Assembly (NCBI RefSeq): GCF_029277445.1
Contig: NZ_CP119566.1
Span: 3,474,001 to 3,538,000 of the forward strand
Reading direction: 5' to 3'
Length of the DNA: 64,000 nucleotides
DNA from: Pararhizobium qamdonense
GTDB lineage: Bacteria; Pseudomonadota; Alphaproteobacteria; Rhizobiales; Rhizobiaceae
In this document: positions 35,377 through 44,490 of the stretch, one piece after another
Layout: every line of letters begins with the position of its first letter
Numbering within the stretch: position 1 is the stretch's first letter
The notes under the pieces: generated by a model
The model's database searches: none
The model's input: the letters and a program-made list of their open reading frames with translations, nothing else
What the model was told of the DNA's origin: nothing
Translations under genes and position numbers: made by a program

Positions 35377-36612
35377 GCAGGGCTTGATATGGAAAAGGCG
35401 GCTCGGGATGGGCCGCGTTTTTCGTGTTTGTTGCGGGGATAGGTTTCGGGAGGGGCGCTGCCGTTTGCGGTCGCGATGCGGGGTTTGGATCCTCGCCTCA
35501 AGGGCGAGGATGACGGAGGGTGGGGTTTCGGGCCCGCCAAAAGGCCACACTTGTACAGTTGTCGGCGTTTAAAGGACGGCCTGCGGTGCGTCATCCCGAA
35601 TTGTGGGCAACGCTCAGATTGCTGAAAACCACTGAAGCCAATTGTCTGGCAAGAGGCCTACCCCACCCGCCGTCATCCTCGCCCTTGAGGCGAGGATCCA
35701 GTCAGCGCAAGGCCCGCTGAAAGAGTTTTTTGAGCCAACGGACGCTGAGGCCCTGGATCCTCGCCTCAAGGGCGAGGATGACGGAGGGTGGGGTTTCGGG
35801 CCCGCCAAAAGGCCACACTTGTGTAGTTATCGGCGTTTAAGGGACGGCCTGCGGTGCGTCATCCCAGATTGTTGGCAACGCTCAGATTGCTGAAAACCTC
35901 TGAAGCCAATTGTCAGGCAAGATGCCTACCCCACCCGCCGTCATCCTCGCCATTGAGGCGAGGATCCGGTCAGCGCAAGGCCTTGCGCTGAAAGAGTTTT
36001 TTGACCCGATAGCGGCTGGGGCCTGGATCCTCGCCTCAAGGGCGAGGATGACAGAGGGTGGGGATTTCGGGCCCGCCAGACAATTGGCTTCAGTGGTTGT
36101 CAGCACTCCGAGTGTTTCAGGAATCTGCGGGTTGCCAACAATCTGAGATGATTGAACGCAGGCGGCCATCTGAACGCCGTCAGATGCACAGTTGGGTCTT
36201 TTTGGCGGGCGCGAAACCCCAACCTTCGTCATCCTCGCCCTTGAGGCGAGGATCCAGTTAGCTCAAGTCCTTAAGTCGAAAGAGTTTTTTGAGCCGACGG
36301 ACGCCGGGGTGGATCCTCGCCTCAAGGGCGAGGATGACGGAGGGTGGGGGCGCTCTCGCCAGACAATTGGCTTCAGTGGTTGTCAGCACTCTGAGTGTTT
36401 CAGGAATCTGAGTGTTGCCAACAATCTGAGATGATTGAACGCAAGCGGCCATCTGAACGCCGTCAGACAGGTGGGTTTTTTTGGCAGGCGCGAAACTCCA
36501 CCCTCCGTCATCCTCGCCCTTGAGGCGAGGATCCAGGGACCCGGCCAAGAGTGGGCAATCAAACACTTCGAAAACAACCTGCAGAAACCGACAAACCACC
36601 GTCCCGGCAGCA
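35377..36612. repeat. Composite, mirror-arranged repeat array
   Basis: A 1.2-kb gene-free stretch with three full RIME-like elements (35671-35785, 35938-36055, 36228-36345) and a half element at each end (35489-35525, 36506-36534). Between them are spacers of 145-172 bp. Spacers 1 and 2 (35526-35670, 35786-35937) are near-identical direct copies. Spacers 3 and 4 (36056-36227, 36346-36505) are copies of the same unit in inverted orientation (for example, GACAATTGGCTTCAGTGGTT matches the reverse complement of AACCACTGAAGCCAATTGTC). The array is thus roughly symmetric about the middle element. Confidence 0.85.
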
Positions 36613-36640
36613 AAACGGCGGCCCCATGGAGCCGCCGTTT
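36613..36640. terminator. Terminator hairpin downstream of ohr
   Basis: AAACGGCGGC/GCCGCCGTTT, ten base pairs with an eight-base loop. It lies just after the minus-strand ohr stop (36664) and is followed on the minus strand by TTTTGCTG. Confidence 0.75.
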
Positions 36641-36663
36641 CTTTTATCCGGACCTGTCTCAGA

Positions 36664-37086
36664 TCAGGCGAGCTTGGCTTCGACTTCCGTCGATGTGCGC
36701 AGGGCGTGGCTGTAGGGGCAGACGATATGGGCGGCGGCGACGAGTTTTTCGCCGACTTCGCGGTCAACGCCCGGCAGGCTGACGGAGATGGATGGGGTGA
36801 TGTAGAAGCCGGTGCCATCGTCGCGCGGGCCGATGCCGACGGTGGCGGTCACCGTTGCGTCTTCCGGGATCTTCACCTTTTCCTTGCCGGCGACAAATTT
36901 CAGCGCGCCGAGGAAGCAGGCGGAATAGCCGGCTGCAAACAGCTGTTCGGGATTGGTGCCGGTCGCGCCATCGCCGCCGAGTTCCTTCGGAACGGTCAGC
37001 GTCACATCGAGAACACCGTTTTCACTGACGGCATGGCCGGCGCGGCCACCGGTTGCGGATGCCTTGGTCGTGTAAAGAATTGGCAT
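36664..37086 (-). CDS. ohr: Organic hydroperoxide resistance protein
   Basis: 140 residues. Thiol peroxidase that reduces organic hydroperoxides, with redox cysteines C57 (AGYSACFLGAL) and C123 (HIVCPYSHALR), plus R15 and E47 that activate the peroxidatic cysteine. Cytoplasmic. It is divergent from its MarR-type regulator with the operator region between them, the standard Ohr/OhrR layout. Confidence 0.95.
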   Translation of the reverse strand: MPILYTTKASATGGRAGHAVSENGVLDVTLTVPKELGGDGATGTNPEQLFAAGYSACFLGALKFVAGKEKVKIPEDATVTATVGIGPRDDGTGFYITPSISVSLPGVDREVGEKLVAAAHIVCPYSHALRTSTEVEAKLA

Positions 37087-37148
37087 TGTCTGTCTCCTTG
37101 GTTCAGCGGTTGATTGCGGGGCGGTAGAGTGCCTACATTTCTAATAGC

Positions 37149-37191
37149 GCAAAATTTAATTGGACGCAATATAATTTTGCAAATTGCAAAA
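37149..37191. promoter_or_regulatory. OhrR operator region
   Basis: Contains the perfect palindrome TTTTGCAA-A-TTGCAAAA (37175-37191) and a wider inverted pair GCAAAAT (37149)/ATTTTGC (37174) in the divergent ohr-ohrR gap. The A/T-rich sequence also supplies -10 elements for both genes. OhrR, when its sensor cysteine is reduced, is expected to bind here and repress. Confidence 0.7.
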
Positions 37192-37219
37192 TCCTGCTAA
37201 AACTGCGAGAATACGCAGT

Positions 37220-37705
37220 ATGACCAAGGATCAAGACATGCGTAAGGACGATCTGAAAGAAGGCGATGCGCTGGCGCTTGGCCAGCAGCTCTGTTTCGCC
37301 GTCTATTCGGTCGCCCATGCCTTCAACCGCACCTATAAGCCGCTCTTGGAAAAATTCGGCCTCACCTATCCGCAATATCTGGTGCTCTTGGCGCTGTGGC
37401 AGAAGGACAGGATGACGGTGAAGGGAATTGGCGAAGAGCTTGGGCTGGATTCCGGCACGCTGTCGCCGCTGCTCAAGCGGCTGGAAACCGCAGGCTTCGT
37501 CAGCCGCATCCGCGACAAGGGCGACGAGCGCCAGGTGATCGTCACGCTGACGGACAAGGGCGAAGCGCTGAAGGGCGATGCTTTCGGCATTCTGACGGAG
37601 ATCGGCAAGGCGACGGGGTGCAGCATGGCGGAAGCCGCCGCCCTGCGCTCGGCACTGCACGATCTCAACACGCATCTTGGGGATAATCAGGCGTCCGGGG
37701 ACTAG
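37220..37705 (+). CDS. ohrR: OhrR, MarR-family hydroperoxide sensor
   Basis: 161 residues from the ATG at 37220. Sensor cysteine C25 in GQQLCFAVYS aligns with the reactive Cys of OhrR proteins; winged helix at GEELGLDSGTLSPLLKRLETAGFVSR (about 70-96). The second cysteine in the TGCSMAEA segment could form the disulfide of the two-Cys class. Divergent from ohr. An upstream in-frame ATG at 37184 lies in the operator and is not favoured. Confidence 0.92.
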   Translation: MTKDQDMRKDDLKEGDALALGQQLCFAVYSVAHAFNRTYKPLLEKFGLTYPQYLVLLALWQKDRMTVKGIGEELGLDSGTLSPLLKRLETAGFVSRIRDKGDERQVIVTLTDKGEALKGDAFGILTEIGKATGCSMAEAAALRSALHDLNTHLGDNQASGD

Positions 37706-37745
37706 CATGCCCGGTTGGCCCATCTCGTGACGGGCGCGCAGGAAA

Positions 37746-37765
37746 GCCCGCCTTAGGCGGCGGGC
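37746..37765. terminator. Hairpin between convergent ohrR and L,D-transpeptidase genes
   Basis: GCCCGCC/GGCGGGC seven-base-pair stem with loop TTAGGC, followed by CTCTTCATTT. A likely shared 3' end of the two genes. Confidence 0.6.
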
Positions 37766-37793
37766 CTCTTCATTTCGAAAGTTCAGACCCCGC

Positions 37794-38582
37794 TCAGATC
37801 ACCAAAATCGGTGCCTTATCGCGCACGCGGTCGTAGAGGTCGATGACGTCCTGGTTGATCAGGCGGACGCAGCCCGACGAGACGGCCTTGCCGATCGATT
37901 GCCATTCCGGTGAGCCGTGCAGGCGGTAGAGCGTGTCTTCGCCATTCTGGAAGATGTACATGGCGCGCGCGCCGAGCGGATTGTCGAGGCCCGGCGCCAT
38001 GCCGCCATTGGCGATCGAGTATTTTTCCAGATGCGGCTGGCGGGCCACCATCTCGTTCGGCGGCTTCCAGCGCGGCCATTTCTGCTTCCACTGCAGGACG
38101 CCCCTGCCCGACCAGGCAAAGCCCTCGCGGCCGATGCCGACGCCGTAGCGCATCGCGGAGCCGTTGGAGAGGATAAGATAGAGGAACCGCTCGCCGGTAT
38201 CGACGATGATGGTACCGGGTCTTTCGCCAAACGTGTTGTCCACCTCCTGGCGATAGAAGCGGGCGTCGATCTGCTGGTAGGGCACGGCCGGGATGTTGAA
38301 GCCGCCATCGAATTTCGGGCCGTACATTTCGGCATAATAGGCCGATTGCAGCGGCAGGCCGGTCGGGGTCATGCCATCGCCCACCGGGCCTTCAAGCTCG
38401 GCCCCATAGCGCGGATCGGCAAAACGGCCCTCGAGTGCCGGGTTGCGAAAATAAGGTGCGGTTTCGGCGCGGAAGCGGTCGGTGTTCATCGAGGACGTAC
38501 AGCCGGCAAGGCCAGCGGACGCGACCGCAAGTCCGGACATGTTGAGAAACTGCCGGCGGGAGAGTGCTTTTGAAGGGGTCAT
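37794..38582 (-). CDS. L,D-transpeptidase (YkuD), Tat-type lipoprotein signal
   Basis: 262 residues from the ATG at 38582. N-terminus SRRQFLNMSGLAVASAGLAGC combines a twin-arginine motif with a lipobox cysteine (C28). The YkuD domain holds H222-G-S and the catalytic C238 in SSGCVRLINQDV. It makes or rearranges 3-3 peptidoglycan cross-links or attaches proteins to the wall, typical of Rhizobiales. The start is not certain; an ATG at 38609 (MRQTEIQSS) is in frame, and neither has a strong ribosome site. Confidence 0.88.
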   Translation of the reverse strand: MTPSKALSRRQFLNMSGLAVASAGLAGCTSSMNTDRFRAETAPYFRNPALEGRFADPRYGAELEGPVGDGMTPTGLPLQSAYYAEMYGPKFDGGFNIPAVPYQQIDARFYRQEVDNTFGERPGTIIVDTGERFLYLILSNGSAMRYGVGIGREGFAWSGRGVLQWKQKWPRWKPPNEMVARQPHLEKYSIANGGMAPGLDNPLGARAMYIFQNGEDTLYRLHGSPEWQSIGKAVSSGCVRLINQDVIDLYDRVRDKAPILVI

Positions 38583-38797
38583 TGAACTCTGTATTTCCGT
38601 TTGACGCATAAAGGCGAAAGCGCGGCGAAAGTTCCGCACAGGTATTCTATCCCGGCAGACAATACCGATCTCTTGCCACAAGTATGGCAATTGCGGCTGG
38701 ATCGGGGCTTGTGGGCTCCGCAAACCATCACGACTGCGCGAGGGTGCAGATGCGATGCAAAAACGACACAGAACCCGCTGCTGACAGGCTTGTCAGC

Positions 38798-41155
38798 CTA
38801 TTTCGACAGCAGGGAAACGAAGGCTGCAGGGGCGACCGGCCGGCTGAAGAAATAGCCCTGGATGTCGTCGCAGCCGCTGGCTGCCAGGAAATCCACCTGC
38901 TCCTGTGTTTCCACGCCTTCGGCAATGACCTGCATCTGCAGCTTCTGCGCCAGCGAGATGATCGCGCCGGTAATCGCCCGGTCGTCGGCATCGCCTGGAA
39001 TATCCTGGACGAAGGAGCGGTCGATCTTCAAACGGCGCACCGGAAAGCGCTTGAGAGCACTCAGGCTGGAATAGCCGGTGCCGAAATCGTCGATGGCAAG
39101 ATGGACACCAAGCGCTTCCAGTTCGTGCATGGTGGCGACTGCGGAGGCGACATCCTGCATGATCAGGCTTTCCGTCAGCTCCAGCTCGAGATAACAGGCC
39201 TCAAGCCCGCTGTCCTCCAGCGCTTCGGCCACCTTCGACACCCAGTTGCGCTCTTTGAACTGGCGGGCCGACACATTGACGCTGACGACGATCGGCGCCA
39301 GGCCGGCATCCTGCCAGGCCTTGTTCTGGCGGCAGGCTTCGTTCAGCACCCAATCCCCGATCGGCACGATCAGGCCGGTTTCTTCGGCAAGCGGAATGAA
39401 ATCACCGGGCGAAATCAGCCCGCGCTCGGGATGCTGCCAGCGCAGCAGCGATTCGGCTGCGAAAATCCGGCCGGACTTCAGGTTCATCTGCGGCTGATAA
39501 TGCAGCACGAATTCGCTGCCGATCACGGCATCGCGCAGTTCCTCGTGACGGCGCAATTGCTCGTGCGCGGCGGCGGCCATCTCGGCGTCGAACACCTGCA
39601 GATTGTTGCGGCCGGCCTCCTTGGCGCGGTACATGGCGGAATCGGCATTGGCGAGCAGTTCGGTGGCGCTGTCGCCATGTTCGGGATAACAGACGACACC
39701 CATCGAGCAGCTGACCTGCAGGCTGCGGCCGGCCAGCACCACCGGCGCGCCGATCGCCGCACGGATCGCTTCCAGCCGCGCCAGCATGACGCCGCTTTCA
39801 GGCGGCAGGCTGTTGATGAGAATGATGAACTCGTCGCCGCCGACCCGCACGATCATGTCCGATTTGCGCACGCAGGCGAGCATCCGGCCGGCAACCACGC
39901 GCAACAATTCGTCGCCGGCATGATGACCGAGCGTATCGTTGATCAGCTTGAAATTATCGAGATCGAGGAAGGCCAGCGCCACCCACTGGCCGGACACACG
40001 CGCCTTTTCCAGGGCAATGGCGACGCGCTCGTCGAACATGGCCCGGTTCGGCAAGCCCGTCAGCGCATCGTGATGCGCCATGAACTGGATGCGCTCTTCC
40101 GACTGGCGCCGCTCGATGGCGATGCCGGCCAGATGCGCCGCCATGGAAATGAGATCGACCTTCTCCGGCGAGGGCAGCCCCGGCTGATGCGAGTAAAGCG
40201 CGAAGGTGCCGAGCACCTGGCCTTGATACGCAAGGATCGGCATCGACCAGCAGGACCGGTATCCGAGCGGCCGCACCAGACCGGCATAGTCTTCCCACAA
40301 CGGATCCGACTGGATATCGCTGACGAAGACCGGCTCGCCCCGAAAGGCCGCAGTGCCGCAGGAGCCAACCTTCGGCCCGATGGCGATGCCGTGGATGGCG
40401 TTGCAATAGCTGCCGTCGAGCCCAGGTGCCGCACCCGTCAGAAGATGCCGCCCGTCGGGCGACAGAAGCAGGATCGAGCCGATAATGCCGGGCAGATGCG
40501 CCTCGATCATCAGGATCAGCTCATTGAAGAACTCCGACAGAGGCGTGCTCGTGGCAATTAGTTCCAGAAGACGGGCCTGGCCGAGCAGAAGCCGCTCCGC
40601 CCGCTTGCGATCGGTAATATCGCGCGAGATGCCGACAACGCCGATGGTGACGCCCTGCTGGTCGCGCAGCGGCACTTTCGATGTCATCAGCCAGCGCTCG
40701 TCCTTGCTGACCGCATTCAGCTCCTCGATGCCGAACATCGGCTCGCCGGTTTCGATCACCCTGCGCTCGGCCTGCTCGAAATGACGGGCGTTTTCCAGCG
40801 TGTGGATATCGTAGTCGGACTTGCCGACGATCTCATGCGCCTCACGGAAGCCGTTTTCGGTCACCGTCGCCTGATTGGCGATGAGAAAGCGGCCGTCGAG
40901 ATCCTTGGCATAGATGTAATCGGGAATATGGTTCATCATCGTTTCCAGCCAGTAATGGCGATCGGCGATGGCGGGTTCGGGGGCGAACATGCGCGAGACT
41001 TCGGCCGCAAGCCGCTGGCTTGCCGCAATCAGTCGCTGCGTGTCGTCGTTGCTGACAATCCTGGCTCCGCTATCCCTTCGATAGCGGCTGAAATTCTTCG
41101 TCAAACGCGCCTCCAAAGACGGACATTCAGTCCGTCTCTCTATTCCCCGCGTCAA
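38798..41155 (-). CDS. PAS-GAF-GGDEF-EAL cyclic-di-GMP protein
   Basis: 785 residues, no membrane segment. PAS domain (about 65-185, HIPDYIYAKDLDGRFLIANQ), GAF domain (about 200-350), GGDEF with intact RVGGDEFII at about residue 437, and EAL with signature AAESLLRW near 565, DDFGTGYSSL and KIDRSFVQDIPG. Position two of EAL is Ser instead of Ala, while other catalytic residues (ELTES, DDFG) are kept, so both diguanylate cyclase and phosphodiesterase activities are plausible. The PAS/GAF part would sense redox, light or a small ligand. Single gene. Confidence 0.88.
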   Translation of the reverse strand: MTRGIERRTECPSLEARLTKNFSRYRRDSGARIVSNDDTQRLIAASQRLAAEVSRMFAPEPAIADRHYWLETMMNHIPDYIYAKDLDGRFLIANQATVTENGFREAHEIVGKSDYDIHTLENARHFEQAERRVIETGEPMFGIEELNAVSKDERWLMTSKVPLRDQQGVTIGVVGISRDITDRKRAERLLLGQARLLELIATSTPLSEFFNELILMIEAHLPGIIGSILLLSPDGRHLLTGAAPGLDGSYCNAIHGIAIGPKVGSCGTAAFRGEPVFVSDIQSDPLWEDYAGLVRPLGYRSCWSMPILAYQGQVLGTFALYSHQPGLPSPEKVDLISMAAHLAGIAIERRQSEERIQFMAHHDALTGLPNRAMFDERVAIALEKARVSGQWVALAFLDLDNFKLINDTLGHHAGDELLRVVAGRMLACVRKSDMIVRVGGDEFIILINSLPPESGVMLARLEAIRAAIGAPVVLAGRSLQVSCSMGVVCYPEHGDSATELLANADSAMYRAKEAGRNNLQVFDAEMAAAAHEQLRRHEELRDAVIGSEFVLHYQPQMNLKSGRIFAAESLLRWQHPERGLISPGDFIPLAEETGLIVPIGDWVLNEACRQNKAWQDAGLAPIVVSVNVSARQFKERNWVSKVAEALEDSGLEACYLELELTESLIMQDVASAVATMHELEALGVHLAIDDFGTGYSSLSALKRFPVRRLKIDRSFVQDIPGDADDRAITGAIISLAQKLQMQVIAEGVETQEQVDFLAASGCDDIQGYFFSRPVAPAAFVSLLSK

Positions 41156-41290
41156 TTTTTAGCAGGCATAAGTTATTCTTCCCTAAAGATAGAAGGGCGA
41201 AATAAACGCATTCCGATTTCCATCAAAATAAAATCAATCCAAGATTGCACTCCTTCTCCACTTTGTGTGCCGCTTTGGCACATCGCAACC

Positions 41291-41306
41291 TGGCACGATC
41301 CATGCT
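41291..41306 (+). promoter_or_regulatory. Sigma-54-like promoter TGGCACG-N4-ATGCT
   Basis: TGGCACGATCCATGCT matches the -24/-12 consensus TGGCACG-N4-TTGCT with one mismatch, and the GG and GC doublets are correctly spaced. The ATG of the beta-helix gene lies at 41329, giving a predicted leader of only about 13 bases, with the AAAGGA ribosome site at its 5' end. An inverted repeat TGTGCC-N5-GGCACA lies just upstream (41266-41282). Confidence 0.6.
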
Positions 41307-41328
41307 TCGTCAACCCAAAGGATTTGTC

Positions 41329-42702
41329 ATGCTGAACCGCCGCCTGCTCCTGTCTTCGATCACCGCCATGGGCTTTTGCGCAGGCGTGAGCCGCGTTTCG
41401 AGTGCCGCATCGATGAAACCGCAGCAGGATGGCCTGCGCGGCACGATCGATATTTCCGGCTATGGCGTCGCCCCCGATCGCCAAGGCGAGCAGAGCGACG
41501 CCATCAACCGTCTATTCAGGGAGGCGGCGGAACAGGGCATGCCGGTGTTTCTGCCGGCCGGCGATTACCGGGTGTCCGGCATTACCCTGCCCGACACGCT
41601 GTTTGTCAGCGGCGTCCCCGGCCGCACCCGGCTGATCCACACCGGCAGCGGCCCGTTTCTGAGCGGACAGGCGCTTGGCAGGCTGACTTTGTCCGATCTC
41701 GTTTTCGATGGCAAAGCAGAGGCGCTCGCCCCTGAAACGGGCGGGCTTTTGCATCTGAGCGATATTGCCGATCTCACCATCGAGAACTGCACGGTCACCG
41801 GCGCGTCGAAACATGGCATCCATGCAGAGCGCTGCGGCGGCCGCATCACCAGCAACAGCATTTCGAAGGCGGCCTTTGCCGGCCTCTATGCCGTCGATAG
41901 CGCGCGGCTTTCGATCACCGCCAACACCGTGTCGGATTGCGGCAATGGCGGCATTCTCGTGCATCGCTGGGAGGCCGGCGAGGATGGCACGATGGTGAGC
42001 GGCAACCGGGTGTTCAAAATCTCAGCGGACGACGGCGGCACCGGCGAAAACGGCAATGGCATCAATATTTTCCGTGCCTGGAATGTGATGGTGTCAGACA
42101 ATCATGTTTCCGACTGCGCCTTTTCGGCCATCCGCGCCAACGCCGCCACCAATGTGCAGATCTCGGATAATCAGTGCCTGCGCTCTGGCGAAACGGCGAT
42201 CTATTCTGAATTCGGTTTTCAGGGCGCCGTGGTTTCCGGCAACCTGATCGACGGCGCGGCCAACGGCATCCTGATCGTCAATTTCGACGAGGGCGGACGG
42301 TTGGCCACCGTCAGCGGCAATATCGTCCGCAACCTGCACCTGACCGGTCCCTATGTGCATGATGGCGCCGGTTTCGGCTTCGGCATTGCTGCGGAAGCCG
42401 ACACGGTCATATCCGGCAATGTCATCGAGAACGCGCCGAGATGGGGCCTGATGCTCGGCTGGGGACCTTTTATGCGCGCGGTTGCGGCGAGCGGAAATCT
42501 GGTGCGCGGCGCCGGTGGCGGCTGTGCCGTCACTGTCGTGGAGGGGGCCGGCACGGCGCTGATTGCCAACAACCTGTTTCAGGACGTGCGGGACGGCGCG
42601 ATCCTCGGCTACCGCTGGAACGACAAGGCGACCGGCGATCTTTTGAAAGGTGGCAGCGAAGCCTTCGCGCATCTCACACTGTCCGGCAACCGGCTGGCCT
42701 GA
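41329..42702 (+). CDS. Tat-exported parallel beta-helix protein (TIGR03808-like)
   Basis: 457 residues from the ATG at 41329. Twin-arginine signal NRRLLLSSITAMGFCAG. The rest is a right-handed beta-helix built of repeated ...xNxVxxxxxxGI.. rungs: LTIENCTVTGASKHGIH, ITSNSISKAAFAGLY, ITANTVSDCGNGGIL, VMVSDNHVSDCAFSAIR and QISDNQCLRSGETAIY among others. This matches a rhizobial family of Tat-translocated repetitive proteins with a pectate-lyase-like fold. It could bind or cut surface polysaccharide; no catalytic residues are assigned. The sigma-54-like promoter suggests nitrogen- or stress-linked control. Confidence 0.85.
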   Translation: MLNRRLLLSSITAMGFCAGVSRVSSAASMKPQQDGLRGTIDISGYGVAPDRQGEQSDAINRLFREAAEQGMPVFLPAGDYRVSGITLPDTLFVSGVPGRTRLIHTGSGPFLSGQALGRLTLSDLVFDGKAEALAPETGGLLHLSDIADLTIENCTVTGASKHGIHAERCGGRITSNSISKAAFAGLYAVDSARLSITANTVSDCGNGGILVHRWEAGEDGTMVSGNRVFKISADDGGTGENGNGINIFRAWNVMVSDNHVSDCAFSAIRANAATNVQISDNQCLRSGETAIYSEFGFQGAVVSGNLIDGAANGILIVNFDEGGRLATVSGNIVRNLHLTGPYVHDGAGFGFGIAAEADTVISGNVIENAPRWGLMLGWGPFMRAVAASGNLVRGAGGGCAVTVVEGAGTALIANNLFQDVRDGAILGYRWNDKATGDLLKGGSEAFAHLTLSGNRLA

Positions 42703-42808
42703 TCGCCGTCACATCAAAAGATTTCATGGCTGGCATCAACGCCATGCGCTTCAAGCGCCGGTGCGCATGCCATAGCGTGCGCTGAAACGCAGCCAAAGGG
42801 GAACGGAC

Positions 42809-43474
42809 ATGCTGACGATCTATGGAGTGTACTGCTCGCGCGCCTCGCGCAACTATTGGATGGCGGAGGAACTCGGCCTTCCCTTCCAGTCCGTGCCGGT
42901 CATCCAGGCGCGGCGCCTTGCCGATCCGTTTTCGGCCAGCGCTCCGGTCAACACGAAATCGCCCTCTTTCCTTGCGGTCAACCCGATGGGGCTGATCCCG
43001 GCGATCGAGGATGACGGGCTGGTGCTGGCGGAATCGCTCGCCAACAATCTCTATCTCGCCCGCAAGCATGGCGGCCCGCTCGCCGGCGCAAACGTGCGCG
43101 AAGAGGGCGAGATGATCGCCTGGACGCTCTGGGCGGCGACCGAGGTCGAGCCACATAGCGTGAAGATCGTGCTGACCTATGATAACGGGCAGGACAATAC
43201 GCCGGACGGCAAGGCCCTGATCGAGACCTGCGTCAGGGGGCTGGAGCGTCCGCTGGCGCGGCTGGAACAGCATCTGCAAACACAAGACTATGTTGTCGGC
43301 GGCCGCTTCACCGTCGCCGATCTCAACCTGGCCGAAGTGCTGCGCTACGCAATGAGCGAAACCGATCTGTTTGACCGGCATCCCGCCGTCAAGGCCTGGC
43401 TTGGGCGCTGCCATGCACGCCCGGCCTTCGAAGCCATGATGGCCGGGCGGCGCAAGGAGGTTGAGGCCGCCTGA
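42809..43474 (+). CDS. Glutathione S-transferase family protein
   Basis: 221 residues. N-terminal thioredoxin-like domain ([16 protein letters not shown] with a possible catalytic Ser/Cys, and [25 protein letters not shown], the cis-Pro and glutathione gamma-glutamyl binding ES). Alpha-helical C-terminal domain with [12 protein letters not shown]. Conjugates or reduces electrophiles with glutathione in the cytoplasm. Convergent with the LysR gene. Confidence 0.87.
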   Translation: MLTIYGVYCSRASRNYWMAEELGLPFQSVPVIQARRLADPFSASAPVNTKSPSFLAVNPMGLIPAIEDDGLVLAESLANNLYLARKHGGPLAGANVREEGEMIAWTLWAATEVEPHSVKIVLTYDNGQDNTPDGKALIETCVRGLERPLARLEQHLQTQDYVVGGRFTVADLNLAEVLRYAMSETDLFDRHPAVKAWLGRCHARPAFEAMMAGRRKEVEAA

Positions 43475-43495
43475 CGACCCGCTGAAATCTGGCGT

Positions 43496-44398
43496 CTATT
43501 CAAAATCGAGACGCCGCATGCTTCCGGCAATTTCGTCGCGCACCCATTGCTTGAAGGCCGTGACCGTCTTGGTTTCCCGGCGCGATGGCGGCGTGACGAA
43601 ATAATGCGCCAGGCCCGTCTTGGCGCGCACGGGAAACGGCCTGACCAGCCGCTTCTCGATCAGCGAATAGGCCGCCAGCGTCTGCCAGGCGAGCATCACG
43701 CCCTGCCCGGCAATCGCCGCATCGAGACAGAGCGAGGCATCGTTGAAAACGTGGCGCGTCACCATCTTTTCTCCCGACAGGCCGACCTGGCGCAGCCACA
43801 TCTCCCAGCTGAGCGTGGAATGGCCATCGATGATGGCGGGGATATCGAGGATATCCCGAGGCTCCTTCAACTGCGCGGCAATCGCCGGCGAGCAGACCGG
43901 AAAAGCTTCCTGCGCAAGCAGAAGCTCGGCTTTCACGCCCGGCCAATCACCGGCGCCGACACGGATGCCGATATCCACGCCGGTGCTTTCCAGATTGACC
44001 AGCGCCGTGGTCGCATCGATACGCAGGCGGATATCCGGGTGTTTTTCGGTAAACCGATCCAGCCTGTGCACCAGCCAGCGTGCGGCAAAAACCGGCGCCA
44101 CCGAAATCGTCAGGATGGTCTCGTCCCGCCGCCTCGCCGAGACGACAGCCTGATCGAGCGTTTCGAAACCGCCGGTCAGGCGCGGCAGAAAGCTTTCGGC
44201 AAAGGGCGTAGCCACCAGACCGCGCGGAGCGCGCTCGAACAGGACGCGGCCAAGCTGCTTTTCGGTCTTGATGATCTGCTGGCTGACGGCACCGATGGTG
44301 ACGCCCAGCTCACCGGCCGCCGCCTGCAGCGAACCGAGACGGCCAGCCGCCTCGACCGCGCGCAACCCATTCAGGTGAATACCGTTCAGCTCTTTCAT
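43496..44398 (-). CDS. LysR-family regulator (GcvA-like)
   Basis: 300 residues. Winged helix at LHLNGLRAVEAAGRLGSLQAAAGELGVTIGAVSQQI (in segments, 8-44), sensor domain from about residue 92. The LNALR-type N-terminus and the PRGLVAT stretch place it in the GcvA/AmpR-like branch. Neighbouring GST at 42809 is convergent; divergent small gene at 44491. A TATAG-N5-CTATA palindrome overlaps its start codon. Confidence 0.87.
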   Translation of the reverse strand: MKELNGIHLNGLRAVEAAGRLGSLQAAAGELGVTIGAVSQQIIKTEKQLGRVLFERAPRGLVATPFAESFLPRLTGGFETLDQAVVSARRRDETILTISVAPVFAARWLVHRLDRFTEKHPDIRLRIDATTALVNLESTGVDIGIRVGAGDWPGVKAELLLAQEAFPVCSPAIAAQLKEPRDILDIPAIIDGHSTLSWEMWLRQVGLSGEKMVTRHVFNDASLCLDAAIAGQGVMLAWQTLAAYSLIEKRLVRPFPVRAKTGLAHYFVTPPSRRETKTVTAFKQWVRDEIAGSMRRLDFE

Positions 44399-44412
44399 AT
44401 AGTTTTTCTATA
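44398..44412. promoter_or_regulatory. Palindrome TATAG-TTTTT-CTATA over the LysR start
   Basis: Perfect 5-bp arms around five T residues, containing an A-N11-T core, directly adjacent to the lysR start codon. Typical position for autorepression by a LysR protein. Confidence 0.5.
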
Positions 44413-44490
44413 CCGGACACGCGGCAATCTCAATTGAAATCGCTGATCAGAAGAAGGATGATGCAGATATCGAAGAAGGATGGTGATCCC

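Noticed and set aside
35489..36534. CRISPR array
   Set aside because: Elements are ~116 bp, palindromic and unequal in length. The spacers are copies of each other rather than unique, and there are no cas genes.
38684..40561. Long plus-strand frame opposite the PAS-GAF-GGDEF-EAL gene
   Set aside because: Low-complexity His/Gln/Arg composition and no family match; antisense of a clear gene.
41266..41282. NtrC binding site upstream of the sigma-54-like promoter
   Set aside because: TGTGCC-N5-GGCACA has NtrC spacing but not the TGCACC half-sites, and it lies too close to the -24 element for a normal enhancer. Reported only as an inverted repeat.
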